NCBI RefSeq assembly: GCF_016919005.1
Contig: NZ_JAFFQE010000013.1
Location: 1 to 35,193 of the forward strand
Length of the DNA stretch: 35,193 nt
Reading direction: 5' to 3'
DNA from: Desulfopila inferna
GTDB taxonomy: Bacteria > Desulfobacterota > Desulfobulbia > Desulfobulbales > Desulfocapsaceae
Part shown: piece after piece, positions 25,917-33,908 of the stretch
Numbering within the stretch: position 1 is the first letter of the stretch
Layout: each line of letters starts with the position of its first letter
Made by a program: the position numbers and the translations under genes
Notes under the pieces: generated by a model
The model's input: only the letters and a program-made list of their open reading frames with translations
What the model was told of the DNA's origin: nothing
Databases searched by the model: none

Positions 25917-26693
25917 TTATACAAGATTTGCCAGAAACTGATTCAAACGCTTGGAATCGGAGACCGAGAAGATTTCTTTCGGCGGTCCCTGAGCTTCGAT
26001 AACGCCTTCATCCAGAAAAATAATTTCCGAAGATACCTCCCTGGCAAACCCCATCTCATGTGTAGCGATGATCATGGTACGCCCTTCAAGGGCAAGGTCC
26101 TGCATGACCTTGAGGACTTCACCGACCAGTTCCGGATCAAGTGCAGAGGTCGGCTCATCGAAGAGAAGAACGTCGGGATCCATTGCAAGAGCTCTTGCAA
26201 TGGCTACTCTCTGCTGCTGTCCGCCAGAGAGCTGAGCCGGATAATAATGGGACCGGTCTGCAATCCCGACCTTGTCGAGTAGAGCCATGGCTTTTTCAGT
26301 CGATTCTTTCTTCGATTTTTTCAAGACGTGTACCGGTGCTTCAATGACGTTTTCAATCACGGTCATGTGAGCCCACAGGTTGAAGTGCTGAAAAACCATA
26401 CCCAGCTGGGTTCTGATCCTATCTACCTGTTTCTTGTCTTTGGTAACGATCTTTCCTTTCAAATTTTTAGTCAGTTGGATCAGTTCACCGCCGACGTATA
26501 TATTTCCTGATGTGGGTTTTTCGAGAAGGTTGATACACCGTAGAAATGTACTTTTCCCTGATCCGCTGGAGCCGATTAGAGAGATGACGTCGCCAACACG
26601 TGCGGACATGGATATTCCCTTGAGTACCTGCAGGCTCCCAAAATCTTTATAAAGGTCTTCGACCCGCAACGCAAAATTTTCCTGCGGTTCCAA
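25917..26693 (-). CDS. Polar amino-acid ABC transporter ATPase (HisP/GlnQ-type)
   Basis: 258 aa. Walker A SLIGSSGSGKSTFLRC (~36-51), Q loop MVFQHFNLWAHM, signature LSGGQQQRVAIARAL, Walker B DVLLFDEPTSALDP, D loop and switch His in IIATHEMGF are all intact. Promoter-proximal gene of the importer operon. Start: TTG at 26693 with AGGAGA 7 nt upstream. The next in-frame ATG would lose the first strand, so TTG is preferred. A possible promoter lies ~50-75 bp upstream. Confidence 0.93.
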   Translation of the reverse strand: MEPQENFALRVEDLYKDFGSLQVLKGISMSARVGDVISLIGSSGSGKSTFLRCINLLEKPTSGNIYVGGELIQLTKNLKGKIVTKDKKQVDRIRTQLGMVFQHFNLWAHMTVIENVIEAPVHVLKKSKKESTEKAMALLDKVGIADRSHYYPAQLSGGQQQRVAIARALAMDPDVLLFDEPTSALDPELVGEVLKVMQDLALEGRTMIIATHEMGFAREVSSEIIFLDEGVIEAQGPPKEIFSVSDSKRLNQFLANLV

Positions 26694-26740
26694 AAAGTTT
26701 CTCCTGTACGAATTCAGAAATTATATGGTGATTATCTTCA

Positions 26741-26770
26741 ACCATAGAAGCTAGTGTACTGCTGTGTCAA
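26741..26770 (-). promoter_or_regulatory. Candidate promoter of the ABC transporter-ablB operon
   Basis: Reading the - strand: TTGACA (26770-26765), 18-nt spacer, TATGGT (26746-26741). The -35 is consensus and the -10 matches 4 of 6. No other promoter-like pair is nearer the ATPase start. Confidence 0.4.
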
Positions 26771-26995
26771 GCGGTTTCTGTCTGAAACGGAGCATTAGAG
26801 AAAAGGTGAGTTGGTCTAAAATTGCAAATGTGGGAGAAATGGCGGCCGTAATGTCGAACAAGTCGAAATGACGGAAAATACGAGATAGGTTCGGCAGGTT
26901 ATTCAGCTTCCGGGAAAAAAGGAGGTTGTTGAAATCCAGTTCTCCCAGAAAGGACATCTTTTCAAGAGGCAAACTTACATAATATAAACGTTATG

Positions 26996-27217
26996 GCGGC
27001 TAAGGTTAACTTATCGCAGACAAGCAGTAAGTTAATATGCGTCCTGTATCTACAAAATTCTGCCGTTACCAAATCCTAACAACATTTCTGAGATCGAAGA
27101 GTTGAGATTCTCCATGAGAGGTTGCAGGGGCACATGTCATCACGATGACAAAGGCTAGTTTTGGCAATCTTAACCACTTAAGCAAACCTGCAAGTTGACC
27201 TTCTTCCTGAGTATATG
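26996..27217 (+). repeat. Two tandem family B repeats without an A copy
   Basis: First copy: GTTAAC-containing start, CCTGTATC at 27043-27050, CCTAACAAC, CTGAGATC, TCCATGAGAGGTTGC (to ~27130). Second copy: TTGGCAATCTTAACCACTTA onward at 27161-27217, ending TTCTTCCTGAGTATATG. No A core occurs here. The second copy matches the one at the recombinase 3' end at 45 of 57 positions. Confidence 0.7.
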
Positions 27218-27271
27218 CTCACCTGAACAGTATGGCGTGTATTCCAGATGCCGAAATAATTCTTTTAAGCT

Positions 27272-27623
27272 TTACCCTAGATTTTTTATGCCGTGGTGCG
27301 TCGACAGTAGCGGCCTGCCTACCCCATGATCGGGGATGTGGACAATGGTAACGTTGTTCAGGCGAATCCACGGCCCTCCCGGCTGATATAAAAACTTAGC
27401 TGCGGTTGGATCGAGAATGGTTTCAGTGTCGATGGCCTCCTGGGCTTTTTCATAAATGATGCCTGGGGTACGATGATTATTTTCGTACTCGTGACAGCTC
27501 GGTTCAACCTAATGGCCTATCTTTTAGATCCACCTCGATCTCGGATATTACGGTGGTATCTTCCTGAACAACAGTTTTCTTAGGGCTCCTTCCTCGGAAG
27601 AGAATGCTGTTATTGTCTCGGTT
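27272..27623 (-). pseudogene. Coding-like remnant with stop and frameshift
   Basis: Continuing past the stop of the 74-aa gene in the same frame are ~38 sense codons (RGRSPKKTVVQEDTT...) to a TGA at 27504. A shifted frame is then open from 27508 to a TAA at 27272 (78 codons, including EYENNHRTPGIIYEKAQEA and KFLYQPGGPWIRLNNVTIV). Both segments look protein-like and lack starts. Together with the gene above, this suggests one ~190-aa ancestral protein broken by a stop and a frameshift. Family not recognised. Confidence 0.4.
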
Positions 27624-27848
27624 TTAATCTATGGTAGGTTCACATTTCCAACATCTGGTCTTGTCTGAAGCCCAAAAACCGCCTTTTCCAACATCAACCT
27701 TTGTTCTCCCAACTTTGCTTTTTAGTTCAACCTTCGTAACACGTTCATTGATCTTATGGTCCTCACGAGGAAAAATCCGTCTTCCTATATCACGAATTTT
27801 ATCTGCCGGGACTATGGTAGATGCAGCTTTGAATTCCGGAAGGCTCAT
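27624..27848 (-). CDS. Hypothetical 74-aa basic protein with C-terminal CxxC
   Basis: Family not recognised. Basic and soluble, with a single CWKC pair at the C terminus (DKTRCWKCEPTID). Start: ATG at 27848 with GAGGAGA 6-8 nt upstream, a strong signal. The frame also extends seven codons upstream without a better site. It may be a genuine small gene, or the 5' part of the broken locus that continues to 27272. It stands alone on its strand, with no functional neighbours. Confidence 0.5.
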   Translation of the reverse strand: MSLPEFKAASTIVPADKIRDIGRRIFPREDHKINERVTKVELKSKVGRTKVDVGKGGFWASDKTRCWKCEPTID

Positions 27849-29075
27849 AGCTATTCTCCTCTCAGTCACGAAAAAGTTTTTGATCTCCGTTTAAATACAT
27901 AATCAAAGGCTTTCTGATCAAGATATGCCGGCTCTAACATCTTGAATTTGACAACAGACCCACCGCTTAGAGAACAGGAACTCTTTCAAATTTATCATTT
28001 GCAAAAACTTGATCAGGCTAGAAGAATATGAGCAAGAAGAATGCCACAAGGTATTGTAGTCTGACGGGTGTTTTTGCTGTTGGCGAACGCTACTGATTAA
28101 TACTTGATATTACAGATATTTATCTTGTGGAACATGAATAAAAAGAGTCCTATCCAGAGGACTTTTAGACAATAAAGTGTAAATGTTATAGGCACATAAG
28201 TCTTTATCTTGTAAACTTCCTTGACAATTTCTCAATAATCGTGGATGGAGAAGAACTCACCTCTCCACTTCCACCAGTTTACAACCGCTAACATCACCAC
28301 TTAACCACTTAATCTGGTTTTTTCCCTGAGATAGCTTGGTTGTATATTCATGGGGAAGCACCTCATACATTCACCAGATAATTCGCATAAAAAGTATTTT
28401 CTAAATAACAATAGCACTGCCTGCAATCGCATTTGTGACACCCCACGCGCTGGCAACAAAAAAGCTCTTGAGATGAGTGGACCCTTAAACTTAGGATGCT
28501 TGTACTTTTTAAGAAGCTCAAGATTAGTAGTGGTCCTATCCGTATAATTACGTATTTTTGAAAATAAATTTTGATTACGTATGAAACTCAGGCCGGCTTC
28601 TTGCTCTGGAGCCGATTTGTCCTTCTACTGGTGTCTGCAGCCTGGACGGGGTAAGCCTTGCCCCCATGGTCGGGTTTATGGTTAGCGGAAATCGCCTCTG
28701 GTTCCCTGTTGCTGGGTCTATCCGTTTGCTTCGATTGTTCAATCTCCGAAATTTTTCTAAATATCCTTTTATCCCGAGAACCTAGAAAATATTCTATCGA
28801 AAATTATATTAACGACAACTCATTGACTTTAGCTCTGCTCCGCCATACTATTTGCCTATCAACATAGGGAGTTCCGCTTCAGAGGTGCAGACGTCTTAAT
28901 CGCCCTCTGTACTTGAGTTTGACTTCGGGATGGGTACGCAATCCCTTACTTCCGGTGAGGTTCATATTCGTAAACAACTCGTTCTTTTGCCGGTCCGCTG
29001 ATAGTGCAGCGGACTATATTTGTAGAACTCGTGAAAATGCTCAGCTTAAGAAGCATTTTCAGAACGGAGGAAAAA
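27849..29075. other. 1.2-kb region without a clear gene
   Basis: Mostly A/T-rich DNA. Around 28288-28340 a sequence with CACTTAACCACTTAA and TTCCCTGAGATAG weakly resembles family B. At 28604-28790 a - strand frame (SEIEQSKQTDRPSNREPEA...) is open but has no start and may be a gene tail. The right end holds the two leader hairpins of the outer-membrane protein gene. Confidence 0.4.
28993..29060 (+). promoter_or_regulatory. Two leader hairpins before the outer-membrane protein gene
   Basis: Hairpin 1: GTCCGCTG (28993-29000) with CAGCGGAC (29007-29014), 8 bp perfect, 6-nt loop. Hairpin 2: GAAAATGCT (29033-29041) with AGCATTTTC (29052-29060), 9 bp perfect, ending 4 nt before the GGAGG site. They would shape the mRNA leader and could affect stability or translation. 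Confidence 0.65.
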
Positions 29076-29618
29076 ATGAAAAAGCTCTATATTACCGCAA
29101 TGGCGATCGGCGCCTTTCTTTTGATGGCGGCAACAGGCACTTCGGTGCAAGCCGCTCAGGAAAAAGGGGACAGTGCGCTCCAAGTCGGCGGCAGTTTTTT
29201 CCATGCTCAAGATGCGGATGTCGGTACCTTGAACCTGGATTTAAGTTATGGCAAGTATATCAGTGAAATCTTTGAAATCGGTGTTATCCAGTCGGTCGGA
29301 TACAGCTTCATCGATGATGCTGACGATCAATGGGTCGCTTCCACGATTCCTTTTTTCAACTATCATTTCCTCGGTATGTCAGACAGCAACTTCCAGCCTT
29401 TTGTCGGTGCATTCATTGGGGCAAGCTACAATGAGGATGATGTGACGGGAACACTGGGACCGCAGATCGGCTTCAATACATTCGTCAGTGAAACCACCTT
29501 TATCTCGGTGAAATACCGGTATGAGTGGTTCTTTGAGGAATTGGAATATGACAACATCGAGGACGAGAGCAGTGAAGGAAACCATGTGGTGACCCTTGGT
29601 GTTGGATTCCTCTTCTAA
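29076..29618 (+). CDS. Small outer-membrane beta-barrel protein
   Basis: 180 aa. Signal peptide 1-~25 (MKKLYITAMAIGAFLLMAATG...VQA, cut before AQEKG). The mature part (~155 aa) alternates hydrophobic residues with many Gly and aromatics, consistent with an eight-strand barrel, and ends in phenylalanine (VTLGVGFLF), the usual BAM insertion signal. Function beyond an OmpX/OmpW-like small barrel cannot be stated. Start: ATG at 29076 with GGAGG 6 nt upstream; a longer in-frame extension to 29004 would bury the signal peptide. Stand-alone transcription unit. Confidence 0.85.
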   Translation: MKKLYITAMAIGAFLLMAATGTSVQAAQEKGDSALQVGGSFFHAQDADVGTLNLDLSYGKYISEIFEIGVIQSVGYSFIDDADDQWVASTIPFFNYHFLGMSDSNFQPFVGAFIGASYNEDDVTGTLGPQIGFNTFVSETTFISVKYRYEWFFEELEYDNIEDESSEGNHVVTLGVGFLF

Positions 29619-30449
29619 CCTTCTTCCTCCGCTTAGCCGACAAAGGCGGCCAGACCATCAGGCAGAATAAAGGAGTCAGAGCAAATCAGCAGCAATGCCT
29701 AACTTGCCCTTGCTCTTTTTTTCTCTTTTTGATTACCCATGAGTTTCAGCCATTCTCAAGAACTGTAACCAGGGCTATCATAAAGTGACCCACCTGGAAA
29801 AAATGGCTGAGACTTCTACATAATCAGCAAATAAATTGAAGAAAAAATGGACTAAAAAAAAATCAAATTATCACTTTGTCATTTTAGCGGTATGCAGAAT
29901 ACTGAGAAAATACAAGATAGTCTTTGGATATCTACAATTTCCAGTTACTCCATTTCTAAATACTTAACTTCATACGCAGAACCTGCCCTCCCAGGAATAC
30001 CTTCGATTTCTGATTTCCACCTCAACTGAGGCTTGCCGGTGAACATCTCTTCCCTTAGAGGGGTCAGTTGTCCTACAAGTCAGGAAATATCTGTCTGATT
30101 TTCGCTCTATCTGTTATGATCTTTTGGAAATATGTTGACCATTGGCCGGGATTAATTACGTATATTGGCCAGCAACCTTAACAGTAGTTATGATCAACAT
30201 GATGCGTTAATAGAATAGTCAGACCTTCAAGATGACAATATTAACATCTCTTTTCAGCGGTCGCGGCTTTTGTGATCCGCTGTAAAATCATGTTATGCTT
30301 GCACTATTGCCGCTACGAGTGCACGAGATCCGCATTGGATATGTGTCCGATAACGTATAATAATTTTCGCACATTTAGAATGAAGGGTGGCCTCAACATG
30401 ATTAATTGGCACTCGCCAAAGAAACCATCAACCAGAGGAAAAGGCCACC
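29619..30449. other. Intergenic region with repeat A13 and IS256-type leader
   Basis: 830 bp. It holds repeat A13 and, from ~30240, DNA that appears to belong to the left part of the IS256-type remnant (a 6-bp hairpin CAGCGG/CCGCTG at ~30257-30283 and a GGTGGCC stretch). No other gene. Confidence 0.45.
29917..30008 (+). repeat. Family A intergenic repeat, copy 13
   Basis: TAGTCTTTGGATATC start; core at 29941-29959 matches 16 of 19; end CCTGCCCTCCCAGGAATACC. It is the last A copy before the recombinase. Confidence 0.88.
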
Positions 30450-30689
30450 ATGCGAAGAGATTATACAAAGAAATTAAGCAATGTCATCGAGATTAACGAG
30501 TCCCAGATTCAAGATCATCTTGGAGAACTCGTCCGTGGAACTGTTGAGGAGACCATCAATGCTATGCTTGACGCCGAAGCAGATGCCCTCTGTAACGCCT
30601 CAAGATATGAACGCAGTGAGGCTCGCAAAGATACCCGAGCTAGCCCTTCCACGCGGTCTATCCAGCCGCGCGCAATTGGCATCGAATGA
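30450..30689 (+). pseudogene. IS256-family (mutator-type) transposase, N-terminal stub
   Basis: 79 codons. The first ~62 (IQDHLGELVRGTVEETINAML...RYERSEARKDTRA) match the start of IS256-type transposases, which are normally ~400 aa. After KDTRA the sequence breaks into unrelated codons and a stop at 30689, so the DDE catalytic region is absent. AGAGGAAAAGG precedes the ATG. It cannot transpose on its own; it marks a past insertion near the right end of the array. Confidence 0.85.
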
Positions 30690-31317
30690 TCTTGATCCGT
30701 TTTTACTATACCCATTTCATTGTATGGAGACCGGGAGAGAATTAAAAATCAAGTGACTCCCAATCGATCTGGCCAACATTGAAGTATGCCACAATGTGCT
30801 ATATATTTTCTCTGACGGTAGGTTGCTGTTTAAATTTTTAAGTTCAAACAGATATGCTAAGAAACTTCGCAGCACCTCGATTTATCATACTGTGATACAT
30901 CTTTTCCAAAATTATGTTTCAAGGCTAAGTAGCCAAGATCAAGATTTAAGAGACCCTGGCTTTTTTTTGGAAACAGGCTCCGGAGGACAAAATGATTATT
31001 CATCAAAGAGAAGTCAGATACGGCTAAGATTACTCTGCCTTGAGAAAAATTATCCTGAGGTCTCGATCGACCTCATGACCTCATATACTATCATAGAAGC
31101 TTCAGGAGATCTGCCAGTAGATCATTTTATAGTGTGATTCAATGATAATAGCCTCATGGAGTTCTGCAGCAAATAGCATATGTGATTAATCAAATAATAT
31201 ATCTTTATCTTTTTTCTAACCTCTGTAATCTGGAATGTCCCCTTACGGGTATAAGTATATTTAACTATTTAACATTAATTAATAAAAATACGGAAAAAAG
31301 TGCTAAAGAAGGCCATT
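30690..31317. other. Intergenic region after the IS remnant
   Basis: 627 bp, A/T-rich. A 113-codon + frame (30796-31137) starts at GTG, has no ribosome site and resembles no family; I do not accept it as a gene. A small hairpin GAGGTC/GACCTC occurs at ~31058-31075. The last 100 bases are likely promoter territory for the GDPD operon. Confidence 0.4.
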
Positions 31318-32145
31318 ATGCCAGACAGCAAACATACCTACAATATTGCCCATCGAGGGGCCCGTAGCCTCGCTCCAGAAAACACCATGTCAGCTTTTAT
31401 TAAGGCATGGCAGATGGGGGCTCACGGGATCGAAACCGATGTTTCCGTAACATCGGATGGTCAGCTGATTCTCTTTCATGATGAAACTTTCATGCGAACT
31501 ACTAATATCGCAGAGATTTTTCCAAAGAGGAAAAAAGAACCGCTCCATAGCTTCACCTGGGAGGAGGTCCAAACATTAGACGCTGGATCTTGGTTTATCG
31601 AGGACGATCCTTTTGCATCAATCAAAAGCGGTAAAGTGACTCTTGAAGAACAGCAGGCCATGATAAATGCCTCCATACCTCTACTTGAAGAACTGCTGTT
31701 ATTTGTTAAAGAAAAATCGTTATTTGTCATTATAGAGATAAAGCACTTGCCCGAAGCAATCATCTCCTTCCCTATTGTGGAAAAAGTTCTCACTTTGGTC
31801 GATAGTGTGCAATTGCCCCCTAACATGTTCTCCATTTCTTCATTCAATCACCTTTATCTTAAAAAAGTAGCTGCGCTTTGTCCCGATATAGAAGTAAATG
31901 CGCTCATTGGCGGATACCCCCTTCTGATACACAACTGGGGAGAATTTGAATTTGAGGTCTATATCGCTAATGCAAATATTATTGATTCAAAGCAGATCGA
32001 GGTAGCGCTGCAGCATGATTGCCAGGTAAACTTATTTACAGTCAATGACCCAAAAGACATGGTCCGATTTCGAAAAGAAGGCGTGGGAAAAATCATTACT
32101 GACTATCCCCAACTGCTGGCACACTTAACTGATTGTGCCAGGTGA
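31318..32145 (+). CDS. Glycerophosphodiester phosphodiesterase (GDPD)
   Basis: 275 aa. Catalytic signature at the N terminus: YNIAHRGARSLAPENTMSAF with the HRG and ENT motifs, then GIETDVSVTSDGQLILFHD giving the E-x-D metal ligands and the second catalytic His. Later PKDMVRFRKEGVGKIITDYP closes the TIM barrel. It hydrolyses glycerophosphodiesters to glycerol-3-phosphate plus alcohol. No signal peptide, so cytoplasmic. Start: ATG at 31318 with AAGAAGG 6 nt upstream rather than the GTG at 31300. Its stop overlaps the ribosome site of the desaturase gene, so the two are translationally coupled in a lipid-related operon. Confidence 0.93.
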   Translation: MPDSKHTYNIAHRGARSLAPENTMSAFIKAWQMGAHGIETDVSVTSDGQLILFHDETFMRTTNIAEIFPKRKKEPLHSFTWEEVQTLDAGSWFIEDDPFASIKSGKVTLEEQQAMINASIPLLEELLLFVKEKSLFVIIEIKHLPEAIISFPIVEKVLTLVDSVQLPPNMFSISSFNHLYLKKVAALCPDIEVNALIGGYPLLIHNWGEFEFEVYIANANIIDSKQIEVALQHDCQVNLFTVNDPKDMVRFRKEGVGKIITDYPQLLAHLTDCAR

Positions 32146-32152
32146 AGTGAGA

Positions 32153-33247
32153 ATGAGTATGGGCAAATTACAGAAACCGAATAGCGTCGATTTAGATGAG
32201 ACAAAGATAAAAATGGGTCAAATATGGCCCGATTGGTACCAAACATTAAGAATATTTCGGGCCTCCAATAGTCTGAAGGCCACCTCGCAACTGATAAATA
32301 CTATAATCCCCTATTTCTGTTTATGGTATCTGACCATCCTATCGGTACAACTCGGCTATCCGTATATATTGACGCTGCTTCTTATCCTGACCAATGCTGT
32401 CTTTCTGGTCCGGATGTTCATTTTGTTTCATGACTGTGTGCATTATTCGCTTTTTAAATCAAAAAATACCAATAAATTTTTCGGCTCCTTCCTCGGTGTT
32501 CTTTTGTTTATTTCATTTAAAGATTGGCGTTTCACACACCTCAAGCATCACGGGACATACGCCAATCTCGATTCACGAGGTTATGGTGATATCTGGACCA
32601 TGACAAAAAAGGAATACGAAGTCGCATCAACGATGCAACGTTTACGTTATAGACTCTACCGTAACCCTCTGGTTCTGTTCGGGTTAGGAATGTTCTTGCT
32701 GAGCAAGCGCCCCTCATATTTCATGGTCAAACCTAAAGAGCGTATCGACATTATTTTTACTTATCTACTCATCTTTGCTGTAGCATTCGCTGTCTCACGG
32801 ATTACAGGATGGTCTCTCTACTTTCTGATTCAGTTGCCGATGGTGTGGTTTGCTGGTGGTGTTGGAGCCTGGTTGTTTTATGTGCACCATCAGTTTGAGG
32901 GAGGATACTGGGCACGCCAAAGTGACTGGAATCCATTGTCTGCCGCCATGGAGGGCAGTTCTTTTTTTAAATTGCCGGCTGTGTTGAACTGGTTTTCCAG
33001 CAATATCGGTTACCACCACATTCACCATATAGATCCCAGTATTCCCAATTACCATCTTAGAAAGTGTTACAACAGCGTACCGGCATTGCAAGAAAAAACG
33101 CCAATAAATAACACAAAAATCTTAAATTGCTTCCGCTTGAAATTGTGGGATGAAGATTTGCACAAGATGGTGGCATTCCCTCGAAAAGGAAAGTTTACAT
33201 TGAAACATCGGCGTTCCGGCGAGCAAAATACTACAAGAAAAAGCTGA
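32153..33247 (+). CDS. Membrane fatty-acid desaturase
   Basis: 364 aa with ~4 membrane helices. The three iron-binding histidine boxes are intact: HDCVH (~90), HLKHH (~120) and HHIHH (~285), with a further VHHQFEG segment. This is the acyl-lipid/acyl-CoA desaturase family; it needs O2 and an electron donor, notable if the host is an anaerobe. Start: ATG at 32153, with AGGTGA (which includes the GDPD stop) ~8 nt upstream; another ATG lies six bases on. The GDPD partner suggests action on membrane phospholipids. Regiospecificity unknown. Confidence 0.9.
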   Translation: MSMGKLQKPNSVDLDETKIKMGQIWPDWYQTLRIFRASNSLKATSQLINTIIPYFCLWYLTILSVQLGYPYILTLLLILTNAVFLVRMFILFHDCVHYSLFKSKNTNKFFGSFLGVLLFISFKDWRFTHLKHHGTYANLDSRGYGDIWTMTKKEYEVASTMQRLRYRLYRNPLVLFGLGMFLLSKRPSYFMVKPKERIDIIFTYLLIFAVAFAVSRITGWSLYFLIQLPMVWFAGGVGAWLFYVHHQFEGGYWARQSDWNPLSAAMEGSSFFKLPAVLNWFSSNIGYHHIHHIDPSIPNYHLRKCYNSVPALQEKTPINNTKILNCFRLKLWDEDLHKMVAFPRKGKFTLKHRRSGEQNTTRKS

Positions 33248-33488
33248 ACAGACGGAGTTACTGTTTACCCGTTTCTGTTGAGATGAAGTATATGCAGATA
33301 AGAAAAAGTGGAGAGGTTTGGTATCCGCTGTTGATGACCGACCTTATACATTCTGTTTCCGCAAGATAGTTTTTCAAATCCAATTATGTTGCTATTTCAG
33401 CTACTGCAGTAACGTAAAGTGATACGGAAATAGCACCTTTAGCTCCATATTTCTAAATCCTGATAACCAAGGATGTGAGGGTACAACA

Positions 33489-33908
33489 ATGGGAGAATGT
33501 TACAATAAAATAGAGATCAACTCACCAATCTTAGATGTTTGGAACACCATCAGCAATTTCCATGACATGACATGGGCCACAGGTGTCCCTATAATTGTCA
33601 GCAAGGTCGGTGATAAAAAAGGAACTGAAACCGGTGCGAAAAGAATTCTTAATGGTGTGATTCATGAGACATTAATTAATTTTGACGCCAACGATTTCAC
33701 CTTTTCATACAGTATTGATCACGAGCGGGGCCCAGTTTCTAATTTTGTAAGCAATTATATTGTAGCAGTCAAGCTTACTTCTATTGAGGGTGGTACTCTC
33801 GTAGAATGGCGCTCAAGTTTTGAGTCTGAGAATGATAATGATATTGAAGGCTTTTTTAATCCCATATATTCAAGACTGCTGTCAGCGCTCAAAAAGAGAC
33901 TTTCATAA
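33489..33908 (+). CDS. SRPBCC (START/Bet v1-like) protein
   Basis: 139 aa, a single helix-grip domain. IEINSPILDVWNTISNFHDMTWATGV opens it and GGTLVEWRSSFESE supplies the last strands, ending in the long C-terminal helix FFNPIYSRLLSALKKRL. Such proteins (polyketide cyclase / MxaD-like) bind hydrophobic ligands; function is not predictable. Start: ATG with GAGGG 8-9 nt upstream. Its last 154 bases are overlapped in antisense by the extended recombinase frame, which is probably an artefact of the recombinase losing its own stop. Confidence 0.82.
   Translation: MGECYNKIEINSPILDVWNTISNFHDMTWATGVPIIVSKVGDKKGTETGAKRILNGVIHETLINFDANDFTFSYSIDHERGPVSNFVSNYIVAVKLTSIEGGTLVEWRSSFESENDNDIEGFFNPIYSRLLSALKKRLS

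Noticed and set aside
28350-28547. 65-codon + frame in the 1.2-kb gap
   Set aside because: No ribosome site and no family resemblance.
224-30008. Array is a standard integron with attC sites
   Set aside because: Repeats lack paired RYYYAAC/GTTRRRY boxes, genes occur in both orientations, intervals reach 7.5 kb, and the recombinase lacks the IntI insert. Only an integron-like logic is proposed.
224-30008. Repeats as a CRISPR array
   Set aside because: Repeats are ~90 bp, imperfect, and separated by whole genes; no cas genes are present.
30796-31137. 113-codon + frame as a gene
   Set aside because: GTG start without a ribosome site, no recognisable family, unusual composition.
33420-33470. 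Possible fourteenth A repeat (TTAGCTCCATATTTCTAAATCC)
   Set aside because: Core-like but has a 2-base insertion, lacks the TCTTTGG start and the distal block; too weak to count.
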